Positions 1 through 5,426 of a stretch of 10,287 bases of DNA are shown here, in pieces. Where the stretch lies: NCBI GenBank assembly GCA_003160265.1, contig PLQY01000091.1, positions 204-10,490 of the forward strand, in the 5' to 3' direction. Every line of letters begins with the position of its first letter. Within the stretch, counting starts at the first letter, position 1. The stretch is from Peptococcaceae bacterium. GTDB lineage: Bacteria > Bacillota > DSM-12270 > Thermacetogeniales > Thermacetogeniaceae. A program made the translations under genes and the position numbers. Below the pieces are notes generated by a model. It ran no database searches. It was not told the origin of the DNA and saw only the letters and a program-made list of their open reading frames with translations.

Positions 1-375
1 AACCTGGGCTGCCGGCGCCTCGTCAGTCGGCGCCGCCGCGTATTCCTTTAACACGAAGGCTTTGCCCACCGCCTCGGGAAACTGTTCCAGCAGGCGCCGT
101 CGATGATGCTCCTCCATGGTCAGGATCAGATCGGCCCACCGCACCTGTTCATCAGTTAGGCAGGCGGTCTTGTGACCGGACAGGTCGATCCCTCTCTCTG
201 CCATGATGGCAACCGCCTCCCGGCTGGCCGGCCCTCCGGCCACGGCGTTCAACCCGGCTGAGGCCACCTCGACCTCCTGCTGCAGCCGGAGGCGGCCAAG
301 AAAGCTGCGGCACAGCCCCTCCGCCATGGGGCTGCGGCAGGTATTACCGGTGCAGACGAACAATATCCGAAGCAC
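1..375 (-). CDS. ywlE: Low-molecular-weight protein arginine phosphatase, YwlE family (3' end cut by window edge)
   Basis: The product is expected to remove phosphate from phospho-arginine on cytosolic proteins, opposing a McsB-type arginine kinase. The N-terminus reads MLRILFVCTGNTCRSPMAE, the P-loop of the LMW phosphatase fold (CX5R), with nucleophile Cys8 and Arg14. Thr12 replaces the Ile/Leu of tyrosine phosphatases; the equivalent Thr11 in Bacillus YwlE is the known determinant of arginine specificity. Only 125 codons are visible. The C-terminal part, where the family's catalytic DP(F/Y) aspartate lies, is outside the window. The GTG start at 375 is chosen because an in-frame TGA lies three codons upstream and an AGAGAGGA ribosome binding site sits about 9 nt before it. 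The gene begins 15 nt after the tsaC stop, so the two are probably co-transcribed, an arrangement resembling ywlC/ywlE of Bacillus. Family is secure; strict arginine specificity is inferred from one residue. Confidence 0.88.
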   Translation of the reverse strand, partial: MLRILFVCTGNTCRSPMAEGLCRSFLGRLRLQQEVEVASAGLNAVAGGPASREAVAIMAERGIDLSGHKTACLTDEQVRWADLILTMEEHHRRRLLEQFPEAVGKAFVLKEYAAAPTDEAPAAQV

Positions 376-390
376 CGCCGATCATCCTCT

Positions 391-1551
391 CTATATGCTG
401 CGGTTTGCTGCCGCCCGGTAGAGGCGGTTCATCACCGCCAGCCCCATACCGGACAACGGGATCGCCTCCATCAGGATCACTTGCGCCCCGGCCTGATCAC
501 ATCTCCGTAGGGCGCTGAAGATATGGCTGGCGATCTCCTCAGGACAGTTTCGGGAACCCAGGGCCTCCACATGAACCGCGCCCGCGCCGCGCTGCATCTG
601 CTGATAGACCGGGGCGTTCTCTGCCGTGGCCAGGAGCGCCACCATCCTGTCCGGATGGGCGGCCAGGTAATGCCTGACCTTGACCTGCTGTTCCTGGCTG
701 TCGCCGGTCACCACCAACGCCTCCGCCCGGGGGGCGTAGTGCCGGAACAGAGTCCCCGGACAGGGGGCTGCTGCTACGCCTGATGAGGTGCCCGCATCCG
801 CTGCCGGACCTTGGGGATCGCTCTCCTGCCCGGCAGGCTCAGTATCTGCAATAGCAGTATCCGTTCCGGGCATGGCGGTATCGTGCACCAGCACCTTGCC
901 CAGCACCTGCTCCAGGTCCTCCAGGGTCACGCCGCCGGGTCTCAGCAGTACCGGCTGCTCCCCGGTCAGGTCGAGAATGGTCGATTCCACGCCGACGTTG
1001 GTGGGACCGCCGTCCAAAACAATGTCTATTTTCCCATCCAGGTCGGCCAACACATGTGCTGCCAGCGTCGGGCTGAGCCTGCCGGAAAGGTTGGCGCTCG
1101 GCGCCGCGATCGGCACTCCGCTCCGGTCAATCAGTGCCAGGGCCACCGGGTGCGACGGCATCCGCAGGGCGACGCCGGGCAGCCCGGCGGTGACCACATC
1201 CGGCACCACCGGCGCCCGGGGCAAGATCAGGGTCAGCGGCCCCGGCCAGAACCTGGCAGCCAATCGTTCCGCCGCAGCCGGCCAGGCCGTTACCAGCCGG
1301 CGCGCCTGCCGGGTAGAAGCCACGTGCAGGATCAGCGGGTTGCGTAGCGGGCGACCCTTGGCGATAAAGATCCCTGACACCGCCGCCGGGTCGAGGCCGT
1401 TCGCCCCCAGCCCATACACTGTCTCGGTAGGAAAGGCCACCGTCCCGCCGCTCCTGATCACTACTGCCGCCTCGGCAATCGCCTCCGGGTCAGGATTTTC
1501 GGGGTTCACCCTGAGGCAGCCTGTCTTCTTATATGAACTCACATCAACCAT
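391..1551 (-). CDS. tsaC: L-threonylcarbamoyladenylate synthase, two-domain Sua5/YwlC type
   Basis: The enzyme makes threonylcarbamoyl-AMP from threonine, bicarbonate and ATP, the first step of t6A37 tRNA modification in the cytosol. From the ATG at 1551 (386 aa) the YrdC domain covers about residues 18-220, with GGTVAFPTETVYGLGA, KGRPLRNPLILHV (65-77) and the SAN motif (152-154). A C-terminal Sua5 domain starts near residue 263 with PGTLFRHYAPRA and runs to the end. Between them is a linker of roughly 38 residues rich in Ala, Gly, Asp, Thr and Pro, longer than usual and apparently disordered, which explains a length above the usual ~345-350 aa. The frame stays open upstream to a TTG at 1746, with in-frame ATGs at 1722, 1698 and 1695. 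Those extra residues show no family similarity I recognise, so 1551 is preferred, although its ribosome binding site is weak. ywlE follows 15 nt downstream. Confidence 0.9.
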   Translation of the reverse strand: MVDVSSYKKTGCLRVNPENPDPEAIAEAAVVIRSGGTVAFPTETVYGLGANGLDPAAVSGIFIAKGRPLRNPLILHVASTRQARRLVTAWPAAAERLAARFWPGPLTLILPRAPVVPDVVTAGLPGVALRMPSHPVALALIDRSGVPIAAPSANLSGRLSPTLAAHVLADLDGKIDIVLDGGPTNVGVESTILDLTGEQPVLLRPGGVTLEDLEQVLGKVLVHDTAMPGTDTAIADTEPAGQESDPQGPAADAGTSSGVAAAPCPGTLFRHYAPRAEALVVTGDSQEQQVKVRHYLAAHPDRMVALLATAENAPVYQQMQRGAGAVHVEALGSRNCPEEIASHIFSALRRCDQAGAQVILMEAIPLSGMGLAVMNRLYRAAANRSI

Positions 1552-1931
1552 CAGACCGAACCATCCCCATGCCTGGCAGACTGCCGCCCCCGTCATCAGT
1601 TCAACCAACCGCGCCATGTCCGCCCATCCACCGGATGGGTACCCCGACATGGCGCCGTCTTTGGGCGCGGCGCCTGCTTCAAGCTTTTCTTTCATCATTA
1701 GGCATACACCGATTATAAGCATACACCCAACCCTTGAAAATACCAAGTATTACGGCTGATTCGACTATGATCGGCGATATGCGCCGAGGCTGTCAACCGG
1801 GATGCAGCAGAGAAGGATTGTCGACTCCGAATGTAGAAAGGTCACAAAAATGGAGTATTATTAACCTTTGCAGCCAAAATATAAGCAGGCGCTACTCTAG
1901 CGATCTCGCCAGGAAGGTTGGTGCATTAATT
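1552..1931. other. Divergent stretch between tsaC and the plus-strand corrinoid gene, no secure gene
   Basis: About 380 bp in which both flanking reading frames stay open (tsaC upstream to 1746, the corrinoid frame upstream to 1734) but neither encoded extension resembles its family. It contains the candidate tsaC promoter at 1712-1739. A small dyad, CGGCG-ATATG-CGCCG, lies near 1772-1786. The part from about 1840 to 1910 is A+T-richer than the flanking coding DNA, as expected for a promoter region of the rightward gene, but I could not find a convincing -35/-10 pair there. No tRNA, riboswitch or mobile element was recognised. Confidence 0.4.
1712..1739 (-). promoter_or_regulatory. Possible sigma-A promoter for tsaC-ywlE
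   Basis: On the minus strand a perfect TATAAT (1712-1717) lies 16 bp downstream of TTTCAA (1734-1739), a poor -35 match. Transcription would start near 1705, giving a leader of about 150 nt before the preferred ATG at 1551, or a very short one if tsaC starts at 1698/1695. The -10 is good and the -35 weak, so this is only a candidate. Confidence 0.3.
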
Positions 1932-2597
1932 GTGGAATTAAAACGTGATCACATTCTCAGTGAGATTGCCTCGGCTATCATCAACGGACAGGCAAATGAC
2001 GTCGTCAAATTTATCAAGGCCGGCATTAAAAATAGCATGAGCGCCGAAGAGATTCTCCAGGCCGCCGTCATTCCCGCCACCAAGCGGGTCACTGACGATT
2101 TTCAGGGCGCTGACTTCTATATCCCCGACGTTCTGCTTGCAGCCCGCGCCATCAAGGCAGGCCTGAAAGCCCTGAAACCCATCCCCAGGGACAGCGCCCA
2201 GAGCCAGAAAATCGTCATGGGGACAGTTGAGGGTGACATCCACGACATCGGCAAGAATCTGGTAGCGCTCTTCTTTGAATTTGCCGGCTTTGAGGTCATC
2301 GACCTGGGAGTTGACGTGACAGTCTTCAAGTTCCTGCAAGTTGTCAGGGAACTCAGGCCGGACGTGCTCGCCATGTCAGCGCTACTTACCACCACGATGG
2401 GTTCGATGTCCAACGTGATCGAGCAACTCTATATCCACCATATGCGAGATGAGGTTAAAGTGCTGGTGGGAGGAGGGCCGGTGACCAGGGAGTTTGCCGG
2501 CTATATTGGCGCAGACATCTATGCGGAAAACCCCCACGAGGCGATCGGGCTTTTACGCCAACTGTTCAGCAGGAAGAGAAGCCTGCCTGAATTGTAG
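1932..2597 (+). CDS. Corrinoid (cobalamin-binding) methyltransferase subunit, MtaC/MttC family, orphan copy
   Basis: A cytosolic cobalamin protein that would carry a methyl group on cobalt between two methyltransferases. From the GTG at 1932 it is 221 aa, the family's usual size. An N-terminal helical cap domain spans about residues 5-85. A Rossmann-like B12-binding domain follows, with GDIHDIGKN (Asp102, His104, Gly107; His104 is the expected lower cobalt ligand), SALLTTTM (149-156) and the VGGGPVT loop (179-185). It shares these signatures with the corrinoid protein at 4766-5422 but has its own sequence elsewhere. The start is uncertain: AGGAAGG lies about 14 nt before the GTG, longer than ideal, and the frame is open to an ATG at 1734, but the 66 extra residues look non-family. 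It is divergent from tsaC, has no methyltransferase gene beside it on the same strand, and ends 7 nt from the convergent DUF1638 stop. The substrate partner is unknown. Confidence 0.87.
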   Translation: MELKRDHILSEIASAIINGQANDVVKFIKAGIKNSMSAEEILQAAVIPATKRVTDDFQGADFYIPDVLLAARAIKAGLKALKPIPRDSAQSQKIVMGTVEGDIHDIGKNLVALFFEFAGFEVIDLGVDVTVFKFLQVVRELRPDVLAMSALLTTTMGSMSNVIEQLYIHHMRDEVKVLVGGGPVTREFAGYIGADIYAENPHEAIGLLRQLFSRKRSLPEL

Positions 2598-2599
2598 CT

Positions 2600-2612
2600 G
2601 CCGATTATCGGC
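2600..2612. repeat. Short dyad between convergent gene ends
   Basis: GCCGAT-T-ATCGGC, a 13-bp perfect dyad spanning the TAA of the DUF1638 gene, just after the stop of the plus-strand corrinoid gene. It is small, with a one-base centre and no U-run on either side. It may weakly assist bidirectional termination but does not meet terminator criteria. Confidence 0.25.
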
Positions 2613-3276
2613 ATGCTGGGCGGGAGAAGTCAATGAATTGTTCCAGGGAAACAGTTTCCCCCGGTGAGATGATCAGAAACTCGTCGTCCCATTCTCCAGC
2701 GATCAGCTTCCGGACATACCGCAAGGAACCTTCCAGTTCGGTATGTTCCAGCCCCAAGAAGTCCGCTACTTTCATGCTGTACCTGACATAGGCCCCAGAA
2801 TTGGTCACAGTGTGAATGAGAGCGATTCTTTTATAATTGGCATATTCCTGCCTGATGAACCGGAGGGCCTTTCTCTCTCCGTACCTTTCGCAGTATCTCC
2901 GGAAACTGGAAACAGGATCTCCTTTTTGATCGATCCAGCCCTTGCTCAGGTAATAAGTTCCAGGGCATTTTCCAAATTCCTGATCGTACAATTCTCTTGA
3001 CCCGAGCAACAGGCTGATGCAGTCATGAACCCTTGGCACCACCAGCTTGTGCCGGTCGGAGCAGAGGCCCGCGGTGCCGTTGGAGCAGAGGCCATAGCCA
3101 AGCAATATCGTATCACAACCGGGTGTTCCGTCGATCCTTTTTTGCAGTTCTTCCTTCAGCTTGGCCGGGGTGTTATGCAGGCCATATTCCAGAAAGTCGC
3201 AGTCCACGCTGCCGCTCGAAACTGCATTGATCTCGTCTTCAAGTGTCCTGCATGCCAATAACTTCATTCCACCCAC
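2605..3276 (-). CDS. DUF1638 family protein associated with methyltransferase clusters
   Basis: Recognised as DUF1638, a family without established biochemical function that often sits near corrinoid-dependent methyltransferase genes. Visible family-like motifs are LLACRTLEDE near the N-terminus, LLGYGLCSNGTAGL, PRVHDCISLLLGS and PGTYYLSKGW. The protein is about 223 aa, soluble by appearance, with no signal peptide or membrane segment. It is cysteine-rich (about nine Cys), and several of these lie inside the motif blocks, which could suit metal or corrinoid handling; that is inference. Start choice: GTG at 3276 has AGGGGAG 8 nt upstream. ATG at 3267 is only three codons later and may be the true start. 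ATGs at 3294 and 3303 lie next to or inside a 9-bp inverted repeat and are less likely. It is the last gene of the minus-strand cluster, 57 nt downstream of the regulator stop. Confidence 0.8.
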   Translation of the reverse strand: MGGMKLLACRTLEDEINAVSSGSVDCDFLEYGLHNTPAKLKEELQKRIDGTPGCDTILLGYGLCSNGTAGLCSDRHKLVVPRVHDCISLLLGSRELYDQEFGKCPGTYYLSKGWIDQKGDPVSSFRRYCERYGERKALRFIRQEYANYKRIALIHTVTNSGAYVRYSMKVADFLGLEHTELEGSLRYVRKLIAGEWDDEFLIISPGETVSLEQFIDFSRPACR

Positions 3277-3294
3277 CGGTAACACTCCCCTCAT

Positions 3295-3323
3295 GGCTGA
3301 CAAGATCCGGCCGGTTGTCAGCC
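3295..3323. repeat. Perfect 9-bp inverted repeat just upstream of the DUF1638 ribosome binding site
   Basis: GGCTGACAA (3295-3303) and TTGTCAGCC (3315-3323) pair perfectly around an 11-nt loop that itself contains CCGGCCGG. In the minus-strand transcript it lies between the regulator stop and the AGGGGAG of the DUF1638 gene, ending a few bases before it. There is no U-run, so it is not a classical terminator. It could be an operator or an RNA structure affecting translation or stability. Confidence 0.5.
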
Positions 3324-3333
3324 AGGTCCCAAG

Positions 3334-4650
3334 CTATTGCAGCAGGTGCTTCCTCCTGTATTCGTTCGGGCTGACCCCGGTGACCTGCTTGAAAACCTTG
3401 CTAAAATAGGTACGATCATGGTAACCCACATTTTTAGCTACCTGGCTCGAATTCTTGTCCGAATGCTTTAACAGCAGTTTAGCCTGCTCCAGCCTGGCGT
3501 TCCTGATATATTCCAGGATGCTGCATCCCACCTGGCGCTTGAACACCCGGCTCAGGTAGTTGGGGCTGATGTAGGCAGCCTTCGCCACCTCTACCACGGA
3601 TAGGTCCGGCGAGGCGTAGTGCTGCTGTACATAGGTGACCGCCTTTTTGACCACGGCCTCGTTGGCGTCGAATTCCTGCCTGGTCAAGGTATCTACATAG
3701 GCATTGCCGATGGTCAGCAGCCATACGAACACCTTCTCGATGGTGTCGGCGTCCTCTAACTCCTTGAATTTGAGCATACCGCGCCGGAACGACTCCTCAA
3801 AGTTCACCCCGCACTCGGTCGCAAACCGTCCCAGCGTGATGATAAATTCGATGCTCAACCCTTTTAATACTTCAAGTTGGCCCTTGCTGTGGGTGAAAAA
3901 GCGCAATGCCAACTGGTCCAACAATTGCTTGGCCTTTTCTGCGTCATTGTCCCTGATAGCCTGAAAAATCCCATCCTCCAGGTTTGCAAACCGGGTTTTC
4001 GTTCCTTCTTTCTCCTTTGGCTGCCTTTCCTGCTGCTGGCAATTGACCCAGAGCCATGAACCCATCGATCTCAGCTTTTGCTGGTAATTGAGCCGGTCGG
4101 TCCCGCTCTCTGCCAGATAATTGGCAATGATGTAGAGCAGGTCGGCGGCCGCCTGGACCTGGGTAGCAGAGACAATATCCAGCTTGTGGGCAGCTTTCAG
4201 AAGAACACCGTTATCTGGCTCCAGTTCTCTCGTTGATTCGGCGATCTCTTGCCAGAAAAGGTCTTCAGGCTCCCAGATCATCACCTGGCCGCAGATGATG
4301 TTGCCAACGTGGCCGTTGTTGGACAGGATCGGGCAGGCCCAGGCGATGAGGCCGGCATGACACCTGAAGAAGTAGGGCTCATTCCACTTTTCTGCCTGCT
4401 TACCGGCACGGGCGTACGAACCCTGGCAGCGCTCCAAGCCGAGTGGGTTCGCTTTCACCAGGTGACAGAAGTCGCAGTCTCCCTTGTTCGAGGAGAGCAC
4501 GCACCTGCCGTCAACGTCAGTCACTGCCACAAACAGCCTGGTAGCAGTGGAAAAGGAGTCCAACAAACGCTTCAGTAACTGCTTTTCGATGATCTTGTCG
4601 ATGTTGAACTGACCGTCAATGCCCTCACCCATGCGTCCAAACAAGTTCAT
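3334..4650 (-). CDS. PocR-AraC transcriptional regulator of the methyltransferase cluster
   Basis: A one-component DNA-binding regulator. From the ATG at 4650 it is 438 aa. A PocR-type sensory domain covers about residues 15-200 and carries a cysteine set: DCDFC (Cys59, Cys62), Cys75, Cys97 in FFRCHAGL and Cys106 in WACPI. A helical middle region (about 230-330) leads to a C-terminal AraC/XylS double helix-turn-helix (about 333-438), with SVVEVAKAAYISPNYLSRVFK and a second half ending FKQVTGVSPNEYRR. PocR itself regulates propanediol and cobalamin genes, and the position directly after a corrinoid protein gene suggests control of this cluster, perhaps by the methylated substrate or a corrinoid. 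Start is ambiguous: AGGGGGG abuts ATG 4650, while a TTG at 4644 has ideal spacing of 6 nt. The frame is open up to 4869 but would overlap mtgC, so longer starts are rejected. Confidence 0.86.
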   Translation of the reverse strand: MNLFGRMGEGIDGQFNIDKIIEKQLLKRLLDSFSTATRLFVAVTDVDGRCVLSSNKGDCDFCHLVKANPLGLERCQGSYARAGKQAEKWNEPYFFRCHAGLIAWACPILSNNGHVGNIICGQVMIWEPEDLFWQEIAESTRELEPDNGVLLKAAHKLDIVSATQVQAAADLLYIIANYLAESGTDRLNYQQKLRSMGSWLWVNCQQQERQPKEKEGTKTRFANLEDGIFQAIRDNDAEKAKQLLDQLALRFFTHSKGQLEVLKGLSIEFIITLGRFATECGVNFEESFRRGMLKFKELEDADTIEKVFVWLLTIGNAYVDTLTRQEFDANEAVVKKAVTYVQQHYASPDLSVVEVAKAAYISPNYLSRVFKRQVGCSILEYIRNARLEQAKLLLKHSDKNSSQVAKNVGYHDRTYFSKVFKQVTGVSPNEYRRKHLLQ

Positions 4651-4689
4651 CCCCCCTAAGAAGCAGTCTCCACCAGGCGGTCCGAGTTT

Positions 4690-4695
4690 ATTATA
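4690..4695 (-). promoter_or_regulatory. Possible -10 element of an internal promoter for the regulator gene
   Basis: A perfect TATAAT on the minus strand about 40 nt upstream of the regulator start. No good -35 is found at 16-18 bp; TTGCTT occurs but with a 20-bp spacer. If real, the regulator has its own activator-dependent or weak promoter, downstream of the 4720-4759 inverted repeat. Confidence 0.28.
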
Positions 4696-4719
4696 CAGCT
4701 TATTGCTCAGAAGAGAAGC

Positions 4720-4759
4720 AACATCTGGCAGTCCCTGAAGCTGGAAGCTGCCAGATGTT
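4720..4759. repeat. Perfect 12-bp inverted repeat between mtgC and the regulator gene
   Basis: AACATCTGGCAG (4720-4731) and CTGCCAGATGTT (4748-4759) are exact reverse complements separated by 16 nt. In the minus-strand transcript this hairpin begins 6 nt after the mtgC stop. The bases that follow are pyrimidine-rich (GCTTCTCTTCT) but there is no run of U, so it could act as a leaky terminator or attenuator, as a 3' stabilising hairpin for the mtgABC message, or as an operator for the adjacent regulator. Confidence 0.6.
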
Positions 4760-4765
4760 TGAGAA

Positions 4766-5422
4766 TTAATCAAGCAGCTTGTGGCACAGGGCGACTGCTT
4801 CGTTGGCAGTTTCCGCCCAGCCGTCCGCCCCAACCCCATCCGCCCAGCCCTGAGTGGTGGGGCCGCCACCGATGATCACCTTGTACTTCGACCGCAAGCC
4901 CTTTGACTTCAGATACTCCACCAGTTCTTTCTGCTCGTCCATGGTGGTCGTCAAAAGAGCGCTGGCCGCGATGATCTGAGCCCCTACCTGCTCAGCCTTG
5001 TCTACAAAAACATCCACGCCCTGATCATAGCCGATGTCAAAGACGTCGAAGCCGGCTGCGGTCATCATAGCCGATACGATGTTCTTACCGATATCGTGGA
5101 TGTCTCCCTTGACGGTTCCGATCACGATCCGGCCCCGGCGATCGGTATCACCGGCAGCGGCCTTGGCCTTGCTGAGCTCGGCCCCGAGGATCTCCAGCCC
5201 GACCTTCAGGGCATCCGCCCCCATCATCACGTCCGGCAGAAACATTTCACCCTCGGTCCAGAGACGGCCGATCTCCTCGATCCCCTTGATCAGGCCCTGT
5301 TCCACTGCCTCCACCGGGTTTAAATGTTCATCCAACACCTTCCGGCACAGGACTGCCACCTGCTCGGCGTCGCCATCCATAACAGCCGCTTTGAGCTCAT
5401 CCAAAATCATGTCGCTCGTCAT
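4766..5422 (-). CDS. mtgC: Corrinoid protein of the MttB-type methyltransferase system (MtgC-like)
   Basis: A cytosolic cobalamin carrier of 218 aa. MtgB would methylate its Co(I) and MtgA would demethylate it. A helical cap domain occupies about residues 5-85 and includes LWTEGEMFLPDVMMGA. The B12-binding domain has GDIHDIGKN (Asp107, His109, Gly112; His109 the expected cobalt ligand), SALLTTTM (154-161) and the IGGGPTT loop (184-190). The start lies only 4 nt after the mtgB stop, so translation is probably coupled. TAAGGGG directly abuts the ATG at 5422; an in-frame ATG at 5410 is 12 nt from the same purine run and is an alternative. Gene order MtgA-MtgB-MtgC is that of the glycine betaine system described in Desulfitobacterium hafniense. 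The family assignment is firm, and the symbol is by context rather than proven substrate. Confidence 0.9.
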   Translation of the reverse strand: MTSDMILDELKAAVMDGDAEQVAVLCRKVLDEHLNPVEAVEQGLIKGIEEIGRLWTEGEMFLPDVMMGADALKVGLEILGAELSKAKAAAGDTDRRGRIVIGTVKGDIHDIGKNIVSAMMTAAGFDVFDIGYDQGVDVFVDKAEQVGAQIIAASALLTTTMDEQKELVEYLKSKGLRSKYKVIIGGGPTTQGWADGVGADGWAETANEAVALCHKLLD

Positions 5423-5426
5423 CCCC

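Noticed and set aside
788..1759. Long plus-strand open frame (323 codons) opposite tsaC
   Set aside because: It lies entirely antisense to the well-supported YrdC-Sua5 frame, its translation is Ser/Thr/Pro/Arg-rich without a recognisable motif, and G+C-rich codon use commonly opens such shadow frames.
4651..4869. Longer form of the PocR-AraC regulator starting at 4869
   Set aside because: It would overlap about 100 bp of mtgC and run through the 12-bp inverted repeat, and the added residues match nothing in the PocR family.
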